Positions 1 through 6,510 are shown, counted from the stretch's first letter. The stretch is 11,642 bases of DNA from Chloroflexota bacterium (GCA_022566975.1 JADFHV010000031.1:1-11642); one strand, 5' to 3'. Notes: generated from the letters alone by a model not told the origin. A program made the numbers and translations.

Positions 1-59
1 GGGGTTAACCCAGCTGGTCCGGGAGCGTAGTCCATCTTTCCGAGGTGGCACTGATCGAT

Positions 60-1112
60 ATGGCGACGTTAGAGACGAAAACGCTGACGCTCGAATACGT
101 CAAGACCATCGGCCTCGTCAACGTCGGGACCAACGGTGTTGGCTTCTCCAACCCCTACGACATCGCCTTCGGTCGGGGCGGCCGCATCTTTGCCATCAAC
201 CGGCACGACGCGCCCATCAATGTCGATCCATACGACGACACCTGCATACGCGTCGGCATCTTCAACTTCGACGAGGAGTATCTGGGCGAGTTCGGACACG
301 GCTTCGGCCAGGACGAGGGGCAGCTCGTGCTCCCGGTGGCTATGGCCTTCGACAGCCGTGAGAGGCTCCATGTCACCGACGAGTACAACCACAGGGTCAC
401 GCTTTTCGACACCGAGGGCAGAGTCCAGGACATGTGGGGTGAGCTCGGTGAAGGCGACGGGCAACTCAAGGGCCCGTCCGGGATCGCCATCGACGGCGAT
501 GACAACGTCTACATCGCGGACCAGCACAACCACCGCGTGCAAAAGTTCACCCCTGACGGGCGCTATCTGACCGGCTGGGGTGGACTCGGAGACGGGCCCG
601 GCCGGCTCAACATGCCGTGGGGAGTCACGGTGGCCCCGGATGGCGACGTCTACGTGGCCGACTGGCGCAACGACCGCGTCCAGAGGTTCACATCCGAGGG
701 CGAGCCTGTGGCCGGCTACGGAGAGTCCGGAGACGGCGACGGGCAGTTCCACAGACCTTCGTCCGTCGCGGTGGACGCTGAGGGTTACATATACATAGCC
801 GACTGGGGCAACGAGCGTGTGCAGGTACTGGGTCCCGACGGGAGCTTCCTCCTGAAACTCAGGGGTCAGGCTACCCTGTCCAGGTGGGCCGAGGCCTGGC
901 ATGAGGGCGAGCCGGATATGATGGAGAAGCGCCGGAGGGCCAATCACCACCCCAAGCTGCCACCTGGCCTGACTCCGCACCAGGTGTCGGCCCAGACCGA
1001 GTCATACTTCTGGGGCCCGGTGTCGGTGAAGCTGGATGACGAGGGGCGGCTTTACGTCACCGAGAGCTCCCGCCACCGTATACAGGTCTACCAGCGGGGC
1101 TCTGAGAAGTAG
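60..1112 (+). CDS. NHL-repeat six-bladed beta-propeller protein
   Basis: The protein has six NHL-type repeats, seen as 'P.g(v/i)a.d..g.(v/i)yiaD..n.RvQ.f...G' units at about residues 36-80, 96-131, 143-178, 190-225, 237-272 and 323-350, counting from a GTG at 45. This predicts a six-bladed beta-propeller. Blades 3-5 are the most regular (for example VYIADQHNHRVQKF). Blades 5 and 6 are separated by an insert of about 50 residues (roughly 274-322) rich in Trp, His, Arg and Pro. There is no signal peptide, so it is probably cytosolic. NHL propellers bind proteins or RNA, or form lyase/hydrolase sites; no catalytic residues identify a reaction here. Two in-frame starts exist, GTG 45 and ATG 60. 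I prefer ATG 60 because GAGGTGG at 42-48 can act as its Shine-Dalgarno sequence, although the spacing (11 nt) is long. It is monocistronic and convergent with the kinase gene. Confidence 0.85.
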   Translation: MATLETKTLTLEYVKTIGLVNVGTNGVGFSNPYDIAFGRGGRIFAINRHDAPINVDPYDDTCIRVGIFNFDEEYLGEFGHGFGQDEGQLVLPVAMAFDSRERLHVTDEYNHRVTLFDTEGRVQDMWGELGEGDGQLKGPSGIAIDGDDNVYIADQHNHRVQKFTPDGRYLTGWGGLGDGPGRLNMPWGVTVAPDGDVYVADWRNDRVQRFTSEGEPVAGYGESGDGDGQFHRPSSVAVDAEGYIYIADWGNERVQVLGPDGSFLLKLRGQATLSRWAEAWHEGEPDMMEKRRRANHHPKLPPGLTPHQVSAQTESYFWGPVSVKLDDEGRLYVTESSRHRIQVYQRGSEK

Positions 1113-1270
1113 ACCATCCAGACGAGACCCTCTTGATGTACCGCAGCCTGGACGCTGCGGCATCGTTCCCCGCGTACCCTGATGCCATGCCCTTCTAGGG
1201 TACGGTCGATATTTGGTCAGGCGCGGCTCAGGCTGAGGGTTCGGTGAAGAAGGGTTTTTGATTTAGTCTC
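1113..1270. terminator. Convergent spacer with two hairpins
   Basis: This spacer lies between the stops of the NHL gene (+) and the kinase gene (-). A perfect 7-bp stem (CCGCAGC / GCTGCGG, 6-nt loop) spans 1141-1160. A second 8-bp stem (CGTACCCT / AGGGTACG, 16-nt loop) spans 1173-1204. Neither is followed by a clear T-run, so they are candidate weak or factor-assisted terminators for the facing genes. No reading frame or RNA gene is apparent. Confidence 0.4.
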
Positions 1271-1783
1271 TTACTCCAGTCTGGCTTCGGCCTTGTTCGC
1301 CAGGACGTTGTCTACCGTCTGGTCGACATCGAGCTCGCTCGAGTTCACCCACGGGCCGAGGCCCGTCAGGTCACGCGTCATATCTCGCTCCAGGTAACCC
1401 CACCGCTCAGCGGCAAGCGGCTTCCGGCGCGCGACGGTTGAGAGCGTCGGAGCAAGCACTACCAGATGGACGGTGAGTCCCGACAGACCCTGTAGGAACG
1501 CCGCCAGGTCCCCTCCCTGGCGGACCACCCAGTCAAGTACGGGAATAAACTCAGCATCGCTGAAGGACTGGGCTAGCTGACAGCAGTTGCGCTGGGTTAG
1601 ACCGATCTGCCGTTCCGCCTCACGCCTCGATTCGCCATCGGGCTCGACTTGGCCGCTGACTATCATGTCATGTACCTGGTCGCCGGGGATGTAGACGCCT
1701 CGCCCAAACCTCTGGGCTAACCTGTGAGCCACGGTCGACTTGCCCGCCCCGGGGATGCCCGTTACCAGCCACGCCTCTGCCAT
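1271..1783 (-). CDS. P-loop kinase, CPT-like / AAA-type ATP-binding protein
   Basis: This is a 170-residue P-loop phosphotransferase. Walker A is GIPGAGKST at residues 9-17. It is followed by a GDQVHDMIVSG segment (about 34-44), which resembles the substrate-side 'GD..h.Mi..G' motif of chloramphenicol-phosphotransferase-like and related small AAA kinases. A hydrophobic strand TVHLVVLAP (about 104-112) precedes a lid-like basic region with ARRKPLAAERW. The length suits a single-domain kinase of this group. The family phosphorylates small metabolites, antibiotics or nucleotides, but nothing here fixes the substrate, so a resistance role is only a possibility. The ATG start has an AGAGG element about 9 nt upstream. 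The gene is divergent from the GNAT gene across 192 bp and is not in an operon. It could also be annotated simply as an AAA family ATPase. Confidence 0.8.
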   Translation of the reverse strand: MAEAWLVTGIPGAGKSTVAHRLAQRFGRGVYIPGDQVHDMIVSGQVEPDGESRREAERQIGLTQRNCCQLAQSFSDAEFIPVLDWVVRQGGDLAAFLQGLSGLTVHLVVLAPTLSTVARRKPLAAERWGYLERDMTRDLTGLGPWVNSSELDVDQTVDNVLANKAEARLE

Positions 1784-1871
1784 TCACCCGCCTCTCGTCG
1801 CGTATTCAGAGCTGCTCGGATTGTAGTACGGGACGACTGGGAACTGTACTTGCCTGGAGTCCGGTCCGGCG

Positions 1872-1900
1872 TTGCGCGGGGTCACCGTCTCTGCTACCAT
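1872..1900 (+). promoter_or_regulatory. Candidate extended -10 promoter for the GNAT gene
   Basis: TTGCGC (1872-1877), a 17-nt spacer, then TACCAT (1895-1900), with TGC directly before the -10 hexamer as in extended -10 promoters. Transcription would start near 1907 and give a leader of about 70 nt before the ATG at 1976. It lies in the divergent kinase/GNAT spacer. Each hexamer matches consensus only partly. Confidence 0.4.
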
Positions 1901-1975
1901 TTCGGCACCGGCCGACCGAATCTCTTTCCCAGGCCGGAGGTCTTCCAACCGCCTACCACCGGAAGGAGGAGTACC

Positions 1976-2566
1976 ATGCCACACCATCATATCGTTACAC
2001 TGACACCCGTTACCAAAGAGGACGTGTCGCGCATCCGCCAGTGGCTGGAGGTCGAGGAGGTCTCAGAGAGCTGGTTCGGGCGTTACGCGTATGGTGACCC
2101 GGCGCATCTGGGCTACCACCCGGCGGAGATGGAGCGGGCATCGGACGAGGAGTGGAAGCGGGTCTTCGACAATCCCGAGCACAGGATCCTCTCCATCAGA
2201 TCGGAAGAGGGCGAGCACATCGGTGAGATCCACTTCGCTGTAGAGGAGTCCCTGGGAGACGGCCAACTCTCCATCCTCATCGGACGGGCGGACAGGTGGC
2301 ACCAGGGCTACGGTACCGCTGCCACTAAGGCGGCTTTGGACGTGGCGTTCAACGAGTATGGGCTCTACCGCATATGGGTGGACGTGCCCGAGTACAATAC
2401 CGCGGCGATGACCCTCTTCACGCACATCGGGTTCGTCCACGAGGGCACGCTTCGAAAGAGCCGCCCCCACGAGGGGTCCAGGTTCGACTCCGTTGTGATG
2501 GGCATGCTGTCTACCGAGTATGCCCAGCGCGTGGAACGTGAGAGCGCCGAGGCCCAGCGCGCCTGA
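1976..2566 (+). CDS. GNAT family N-acetyltransferase (RimJ/RimL type)
   Basis: The protein has 196 residues and the Acetyltransf_3 (RimJ/RimL) fold. It transfers an acetyl group from acetyl-CoA to an amine, either a protein N-terminus or a small molecule. The central strand LSILIGRADRW (98-108) leads into the acetyl-CoA pyrophosphate loop Q-G-Y-G-T (110-114). Next come helix ATKAALDVAFNEYGL and the family-typical strand YRIWVDVPEYNTAAMTLFTHIGF, in which N141 and the terminal GF are characteristic. The start is ATG 1976, preceded by a near-perfect Shine-Dalgarno sequence GGAAGGAGGA (1961-1970). The frame stays open upstream to 1724, but that extension has no GNAT homology and runs antisense into the kinase gene. 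The gene is probably monocistronic, from the promoter at 1872-1900. The acetyl acceptor cannot be read from the sequence. Confidence 0.88.
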   Translation: MPHHHIVTLTPVTKEDVSRIRQWLEVEEVSESWFGRYAYGDPAHLGYHPAEMERASDEEWKRVFDNPEHRILSIRSEEGEHIGEIHFAVEESLGDGQLSILIGRADRWHQGYGTAATKAALDVAFNEYGLYRIWVDVPEYNTAAMTLFTHIGFVHEGTLRKSRPHEGSRFDSVVMGMLSTEYAQRVERESAEAQRA

Positions 2567-2599
2567 CGGGGACCGGACGCGCCTTTCCCGGAACGCACC

Positions 2600-2625
2600 T
2601 AGGGGCACAGCATGCTGTGCCCCTA
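2600..2625. repeat. 26-bp perfect palindrome, REP-like / bidirectional terminator
   Basis: The sequence is a perfect inverted repeat with no spacer: the left arm TAGGGGCACAGCA (2600-2612) is followed directly by its reverse complement (2613-2625). The ends (TAGGGGC...GCCCCTA) match those of the hairpin at 10257-10282, although the cores differ, which suggests a common repeat family. It begins 34 nt after the GNAT stop and can fold on either strand, so it may also terminate transcription. Confidence 0.65.
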
Positions 2626-2674
2626 CCCAGGTCGATTCGGGCTGGCCTTCTCTGTCGTTCCCACGAAAATAGGT

Positions 2675-2714
2675 GTCACGGGTCGGCCTGAAGGCCGAGC
2701 CCACCATTAGTGAC
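2675..2714. repeat. Imperfect inverted repeat / hairpin
   Basis: The core is a perfect 7-bp stem, TCGGCCT (2683-2689) and AGGCCGA (2692-2698). It is extended by GGG (2680-2682) pairing with CCC (2700-2702) across a one-base bulge, and flanked by GTCAC (2675-2679) and GTGAC (2710-2714). This is a second structured element in the same convergent spacer, consistent with a repeat remnant or terminator. Confidence 0.45.
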
Positions 2715-2726
2715 GTGGTCTGGCCC

Positions 2727-2750
2727 ATTCGATAAGCTCAGGACAGGCTC
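2727..2750 (+). repeat. Dispersed-repeat fragment (TTCGATAAGCTCAGG type)
   Basis: The segment contains TTCGATAAGCTCAGGACAGG. It shares the pattern TTCGRYARGCTCAGR with the reverse complement of 10470-10484. Similar TTCGACAAGCTCAGG-like sequences are, to my knowledge, common intergenic repeats in several uncultured lineages. The copy is degenerate and carries no ORF. Confidence 0.5.
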
Positions 2751-2850
2751 TTCAGGGCCAACTGGGATTGTCATCCTTTAGGGTGCCGCAGGCAACCGAC
2801 ATGGACGACATCAGTTGGGCGAGCCCCCGCTCCTCAGATTCTTCGCGGAG

Positions 2851-2880
2851 TTTATCCTGGGCAAAGCCGAAGGGCTTAGG
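2851..2880 (-). repeat. Dispersed-repeat fragment, inverted orientation
   Basis: TTTATCCTGGGCAAAGCCG (2851-2869), continuing to AGGGCTTAGG, reads in reverse complement as CCTTCGGCTTTGCCCAGGA. That resembles, with several changes, the CTTCG..GCTCAGGA repeat family seen at 2727-2750 and 10447-10484, in opposite orientation to the first. It lies just beyond the DipZ-like stop codon. Confidence 0.4.
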
Positions 2881-2898
2881 AAAGCAGTACCGTCCCCA

Positions 2899-4200
2899 CT
2901 ACGGTCCGCTCTCGTAGCTGCCGAAGGTGAAGGCGAACAGCTCCAGCCCCGGTGCGTCGGTCGCGAGTCTCAGCTCGTGGCCCCCGTACCGAGGGAGCTC
3001 AATCAACCGGTACATGCGGGACTCGTTCACCAGTAGATAGCTGTTCCCCGATGTGTCGAACAGGACGTCGGCTCCCGCCCACTCCTCCGGTACCGGCCCG
3101 CCGTCGATCGTAAGCCACACCGTCGATGGGCCGGTCGGTCCCGGCGCCATCACCGAGTTGGCGCTGGTGCCGTAGAACCTCATCGCGAGGTAGTCGGTGT
3201 AGGTATCGGTCTCGCGGGCGTGGACCAGGCTCTCAGGCTGGTTCCGCCAGAGCCCCTCCAGATAAAGGTAGCCGCTCTCGTGTCCTCCAGGGTCCTTGTA
3301 GAGGATGTCCGAGCTGGGTTCTGAGTCGAACTCGCTGTGGAGGACCCACGGGCGGAGGAACTCCTGGACCGCTCTCTGGTTCCGCCTGAACCCCGCGTAC
3401 AGCTCCCGGGTCAGCCCCGCTGCCGGGTCCCGTATGAACTTGATGTTGGGGTCTATAGTGGGCGACGGCTCCGTATGAGGAGGGATGTCGCTCACGTCGA
3501 ACCCGGCCTCCGCGAGGAGCTCGCGTATCTTGTCCTCGGTCTCGTCGTAGGCCCCTTCCCCGTGCCGCACGTACCGGATGTTGCCGTCCTTGTCTATCAG
3601 GTACTTGGCCGGCCAGAAGTGGTTGTCGAACGCCCGCCATGTCTCGAACTCGTTGTCCTGCACGACGGCGTACGCGATGCCCAGGTCCTCCACGGCCGTG
3701 GCGACGTTCTCCAGGACCTTCTCGAACTCGAACTCCGGCGAGTGGACCCCCAGGACCACCAGGCCTTTGTCGGCGTACTTCTGGTACCACGACCTGAGGT
3801 AGGGCAGGGTCCGGAGGCAGTTGACGCAGGAGTAGGTCCAGAAGTCCACCAGGACTACCTTGCCCTCCTGGCTGCGCAGTGTGAAAGGCTCGGAGTTCAG
3901 CCACCCGCCGGTGCCCTGGAGCTCCGGGGCCGGGTCCCGCCTGTTGACGAGGCCCGAGACGACCGAGGTGGATGCCTGAGAGGACTGGGAGGTCCTGGGA
4001 GCGCTGACCGGCCCGGAACGCTCGGCCAGGACCGGCGGATTCGGGTCAGGCTCGGCATCTGCCGAGACGACCGTCTGTTGGGGTCCCCTTTCGGGTCCGG
4101 CGTCGTCTCGTCCGCACGCCGCCACCAGGAGCAGCGCGGCCACCAGGGCCAGCACTATCAAGACGGGGCCGGTCTTGCAGCGCGGTCGTGCCATATTCAT
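2899..4200 (-). CDS. Lipoprotein with thioredoxin and DipZ C-terminal modules
   Basis: The 433-residue protein is exported and lipid-anchored: a hydrophobic signal segment ends in lipobox VAAC, with Cys29 as the acylated residue. A low-complexity linker (about 30-90) leads to a TlpA-like thioredoxin domain (about 90-233). Its motif WTYSCVNCLRTLPY carries the redox pair C125/C128, with W196-P197 in the cis-Pro area. The region 262-433, including LTRELYAGF, the GADVLFDTSG strand and a MYRLIELP...FAFTFG ending, matches the C-terminal beta-sandwich (CBM-like) module of mycobacterial DipZ. The N-terminal CcdA-like membrane domain of DipZ is absent. It probably acts in extracytoplasmic thiol-disulfide exchange, perhaps reducing apocytochromes for the nearby ccm operon; that link is inferred. 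ATG at 4200 and 4194 are both possible starts, and neither has a strong Shine-Dalgarno sequence. The gene is divergent from the NIPSNAP gene. Confidence 0.87.
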   Translation of the reverse strand: MNMARPRCKTGPVLIVLALVAALLLVAACGRDDAGPERGPQQTVVSADAEPDPNPPVLAERSGPVSAPRTSQSSQASTSVVSGLVNRRDPAPELQGTGGWLNSEPFTLRSQEGKVVLVDFWTYSCVNCLRTLPYLRSWYQKYADKGLVVLGVHSPEFEFEKVLENVATAVEDLGIAYAVVQDNEFETWRAFDNHFWPAKYLIDKDGNIRYVRHGEGAYDETEDKIRELLAEAGFDVSDIPPHTEPSPTIDPNIKFIRDPAAGLTRELYAGFRRNQRAVQEFLRPWVLHSEFDSEPSSDILYKDPGGHESGYLYLEGLWRNQPESLVHARETDTYTDYLAMRFYGTSANSVMAPGPTGPSTVWLTIDGGPVPEEWAGADVLFDTSGNSYLLVNESRMYRLIELPRYGGHELRLATDAPGLELFAFTFGSYESGP

Positions 4201-4277
4201 CCGCTGAGCCGGGGGCGCATGACTGCCCCGTACTCTACATCATGTACGATACCCCGCTGAGTCACGGATGGGTGGTG

Positions 4278-4306
4278 TTGACACGGGGACGGAGCGTCAA
4301 TAGGCT
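4278..4306 (+). promoter_or_regulatory. Strong candidate sigma70-type promoter for the NIPSNAP gene
   Basis: A consensus -35 TTGACA (4278-4283) is followed by a 17-nt spacer and TAGGCT (4301-4306; three of six consensus bases, including the first T, the A and the last T). The start site would be near 4313, about 39 nt before the ATG. It lies in the 151-bp spacer shared with the divergent DipZ-like gene. Confidence 0.5.
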
Positions 4307-4351
4307 ACGCGCTGCCGGCCGCGCCACGGAAGAGCCTTCAGGAGTGCCGCA

Positions 4352-4975
4352 ATGATCTATGAGTTCCGCACCTACGACCTGAGGACGGGAAAGGTCCCCG
4401 ACTATCACAGGGCCTTCGCAGAGAGGATCGAGGGCCGCATGAAATACTCGAAGATGGCGGGCCACTGGTACACGGAGGTCGGCCCCCTGAACCAGATGGT
4501 CGCAATATGGCCCTACGAGGACCTGGAGCAGAGGACCGAGATCAGGCGGCTGGTCGAGTCTGCGGAGGGCGGTACCGTGTGGCCGCCTCAGTCGGGGAAC
4601 GTCATCGTAGGCATGAAGTCCGAGATCTACTTTCCGGCGCCGTTCATGGCACTGATGGAGCCGCGCAGGATAGGGCCGATGTACGAGATGCGTATCTACT
4701 CCTACCCCCAGGAGGTGATCCCCGACGTGCTGGATGCCTGGGCCGATGCCATCCCCGAGCGGGAGAAGCTATCGCCCATGGCCGGATGCTGGTACTCGGA
4801 CTTCGGGGGTGTGAACAACTTCGTGAGCATGTGGGCTTACTCGAGCTTCGAGGAGCGCCTGCGGATACGCAAAGAGGCCCGGGACCGGGGCATCTGGCCG
4901 CCGAAGGCGCCCACGCCCCCCACCACACAGGTGACCAAGATCCTCTGGCCTGCGGCCTTCTCCCCGATGCAATAA
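4352..4975 (+). CDS. NIPSNAP family protein, two tandem domains
   Basis: The protein has 207 residues built as two NIPSNAP-type alpha+beta ferredoxin-like domains, about 1-100 and 109-207. The halves align visibly: MIYEFRTYDL with MYEMRIYSYP; KMAGHWYTEVGPLNQMVAIW with PMAGCWYSDFGGVNNFVSMW; and the closing WPPQ/WPPK, then YFPAPF/LWPAAF. This indicates an internal duplication, in effect a built-in dimer. There is no signal peptide or TM segment, so it is cytosolic. Bacterial NIPSNAP proteins have no established reaction. The dimeric alpha/beta-barrel fold is shared with small monooxygenases and binders of hydrophobic ligands, so a metabolic role is only a guess. The ATG start is supported by AGGAG at 4340-4344 with 7-nt spacing. 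It is monocistronic and convergent with the ccm operon. Confidence 0.88.
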   Translation: MIYEFRTYDLRTGKVPDYHRAFAERIEGRMKYSKMAGHWYTEVGPLNQMVAIWPYEDLEQRTEIRRLVESAEGGTVWPPQSGNVIVGMKSEIYFPAPFMALMEPRRIGPMYEMRIYSYPQEVIPDVLDAWADAIPEREKLSPMAGCWYSDFGGVNNFVSMWAYSSFEERLRIRKEARDRGIWPPKAPTPPTTQVTKILWPAAFSPMQ

Positions 4976-5068
4976 GTGGGACTGTCGCGCCCGAAACCTC
5001 GGCTCGAGGTCGGCGATCATGCGGCGGACGGTCTGGCTCTCCTCGCCTGAAACGGCGCCCGCGGGCGG
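4976..5068. terminator. Convergent spacer with two short hairpins
   Basis: ACCTCG and CGAGGT form a 6-bp stem with a 3-nt loop at 4996-5010, 20 nt after the NIPSNAP stop. CGCCCGCGGGCG is a 12-bp perfect palindrome at 5056-5067, directly after the stop of the last ccm-operon gene on the other strand. No T-runs follow either hairpin, so termination is plausible but unproven. Confidence 0.35.
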
Positions 5069-6112
5069 TCACCGGCGCTCGTTGGCCCGCCTCCAGAAGA
5101 CGAAACCGATGATCGAAGCCATCAACATGCCCAGGGCCACCGGGGCAATGTACTCGAAGCGGACCTCGTCCAGACGGCGGTCCGACGACTGTACGATCGC
5201 TTCGGGTCGCTGTCCCGGCAACGCTTCAGGCAGCCCGTCCAGTCGCACCGAGAACTGCGCCCCTTTCGGGAGTCCCGTCGCCTGAAGTAGACGGTACCGG
5301 CGCTCGCCGATCGTCACGGTCTCCACTTCGCCAAGCTCTCTCCCCGACAGACTCAACGCCTCCTCGGGTGCGAGCACCCGGAGCAGTTCGGCGCCATAGC
5401 GGAGCGACTTGGTGAACTCCACCGCCGTCCCTGTATAGGGGAAGCGGTAGGTGTACATGACCTCGTGCTCGCCGGGAGGAATGCTGGCCAGTAGGGCGAA
5501 GCCTTTGTCCACCACGATGAAGTCCGCCCCCGGCAGGGCCGTATCGACTCGGAGCCCCTGTGCGCCGGGCGGTAGGCCGAACCTCAGGAAGCCCATGACG
5601 TCCGACCCCGGCACATACGTGTGGTCCGAGCGGTTGACGATCTTCACGATCTCCAGGGTCGAGACGGTCTGGTCGGCGCTGTCCGCCCACGCGAACAGCA
5701 CCGAGGCGAGAGACGCCGACAGCGCCTCGTCATCGTCGGAGGAGTCGTATACCTCCAACGTGATCGGTCCCGGGTCACCATTGGACAGGTCTACGTCGAG
5801 CACGTAAATGGCGTCCTGGTAGGTCAGGGAGATGCCGTAGGCGAAGGTCGGGTCGTACTCGGCCGCGTCGAAGCGGAACCGCCCCTCGTCGTCGGTGGTG
5901 ACCTCGACGGTTGCAAACGGCACGCCGCCTTGGTCCTGCTGATGAAGCAGGACCGTGAGCCCGCCGACCGCGCCGCCCCCCGGTGTGACGTTGACGACCC
6001 GGCCTTCGATCGACGTTTCCTGGTCCTGCGCGTGAACCGCTGGAGGAGCTACCAGCGCAGTGAGCGTCGGGAGCAAGGCGAGCAGGCCCAACAACAGGTG
6101 TCCCCTATCCAC
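5069..6112 (-). CDS. Uncharacterised exported beta-rich protein with C-terminal TM anchor (ccm operon)
   Basis: I do not recognise a named family for the whole protein. From GTG 6112 it has 347 residues: a signal peptide with probable cleavage after AVHA (residue 28), then a segment IEGRVVNVTPGGGAVGGLTV with T-DDEGRFRFD (about 34-82). That segment resembles a carboxypeptidase-regulatory-like beta-sandwich. A second beta-rich region (about 140-300) contains PPGEHEVMYTYRFPYTG, and a single TM helix (about 321-340) is followed by basic WRRANERR. So it is a bitopic protein with its bulk outside the membrane. It has no cysteine, which rules out thiol chemistry and CxxCH haem attachment. I chose GTG 6112 over ATG 6166 because it gives a clean signal peptide, has AGAAGG six bases upstream, and overlaps the previous stop by 8 nt (GTGGATAG). 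It is the last gene of the ccmH-ccmF-ccmI-like operon, suggesting an accessory role in cytochrome c maturation or respiration. Confidence 0.75.
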   Translation of the reverse strand: MDRGHLLLGLLALLPTLTALVAPPAVHAQDQETSIEGRVVNVTPGGGAVGGLTVLLHQQDQGGVPFATVEVTTDDEGRFRFDAAEYDPTFAYGISLTYQDAIYVLDVDLSNGDPGPITLEVYDSSDDDEALSASLASVLFAWADSADQTVSTLEIVKIVNRSDHTYVPGSDVMGFLRFGLPPGAQGLRVDTALPGADFIVVDKGFALLASIPPGEHEVMYTYRFPYTGTAVEFTKSLRYGAELLRVLAPEEALSLSGRELGEVETVTIGERRYRLLQATGLPKGAQFSVRLDGLPEALPGQRPEAIVQSSDRRLDEVRFEYIAPVALGMLMASIIGFVFWRRANERR

Positions 6113-6503
6113 CAGCCGCCTTCTCAGGGCCACGAGCCGTCTCCGGGCCCTCGCCTTCCACCCCAAGAGACTGGGCCCGAGTCCGTTGGACCTCGTGCTC
6201 GATCCGCGACAGCAGCGCCCGCTGCTGTGACTCCTCGATCTCCAACGCCTTCATGACCAACGCGGTCTCCGTCATGTACCGTTCTCGCAGCCAAAGGTAG
6301 TCCTCTTCGGACAGGTTGCCGACGGCGTGCTCGAGTTCCGTGGTCCTCAGGCCGGCCAGTGCGGCGTCCCACCTGCGGGCCAGCTCCGCCTGCGGCGCGC
6401 CCTCGTCCTCTACCGGCTCGTCGCTGCCGAGCCCGCGCAGCACCGGGTAAAGGACGGCAATGGCCGGGACGAGAGCGAGCAGAAGGGCGATCAGGACGAG
6501 CAT
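6105..6503 (-). CDS. CcmI-like cytochrome c biogenesis membrane protein
   Basis: This 132-residue protein has one N-terminal TM helix (about 2-23). A soluble helical part follows, with TELEHAVGNLSEEDYLWLRERY (about 55-76) and then a Glu/Gln/Arg-rich coiled-coil-like stretch. The 'G-x-(L/I)-S-E-E-D-Y-x-x-L' signature after a single N-terminal helix is the hallmark of the N-terminal domain of CcmI/CycH. That protein helps present apocytochrome c to the CcmF/CcmH haem lyase. The large TPR domain of proteobacterial CcmI is missing, so it is a minimal version. The start is ATG 6503, 7 nt after the ccmF stop. An upstream frame-open start at 6545 would overlap ccmF and place non-hydrophobic residues before the TM. 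The Shine-Dalgarno sequence is poor, so translation is probably coupled to ccmF. Confidence is limited because the family is short and divergent. Confidence 0.65.
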   Translation of the reverse strand: MLVLIALLLALVPAIAVLYPVLRGLGSDEPVEDEGAPQAELARRWDAALAGLRTTELEHAVGNLSEEDYLWLRERYMTETALVMKALEIEESQQRALLSRIEHEVQRTRAQSLGVEGEGPETARGPEKAAGG

Positions 6504-6510
6504 GGCTCGG

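Larger units (their letters stand above)
2567..2898. other. 332-bp gene-free convergent spacer, repeat-rich
   Basis: This lies between the stops of the GNAT gene (+) and the DipZ-like gene (-). I see no credible CDS. It holds a 26-bp perfect palindrome (2600-2625), a second hairpin region (2675-2714) and at least two degenerate dispersed-repeat fragments (2727-2750 and 2851-2880), each listed separately. The segment 2830-2846 (CCTCAGATTCTTCGC and flanks) also looks like a fragment of a dispersed repeat. The hairpins probably act as a two-way terminator. Confidence 0.6.

Noticed and set aside
69..980. 303-residue minus-strand frame opposite the NHL gene
   Set aside because: It repeats periodically only because it mirrors the NHL repeats; it has no family features of its own.
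1724..1975. N-terminal 84-residue extension of the GNAT frame
   Set aside because: It runs antisense into the kinase gene and the promoter region, resembles no GNAT sequence, and a very strong Shine-Dalgarno sequence (1961-1970) marks ATG 1976 as the start.
1271..2566. Kinase plus acetyltransferase as an antibiotic-resistance pair
   Set aside because: Both families include resistance enzymes, but the genes are divergent, lack substrate-defining residues I could identify, and have no mobile-element context.
2815..3036. Small plus-strand frame in the 2.8-kb spacer
   Set aside because: It crosses a degenerate repeat and then runs antisense into the DipZ-like gene; it has no Shine-Dalgarno sequence and no recognisable domain.
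3337..4260. 307-residue open frame on the plus strand
   Set aside because: It is antisense to the DipZ-like gene, has no domain, and its composition is that of a mirror frame in GC-rich coding DNA.
6113..6166. Upstream ATG start (6166) for the last ccm-operon protein
   Set aside because: It would overlap the CcmI-like gene by 62 bp and put an Arg-rich stretch before an otherwise clean signal peptide; GTG 6112 has a better Shine-Dalgarno sequence and a tight coupling overlap.
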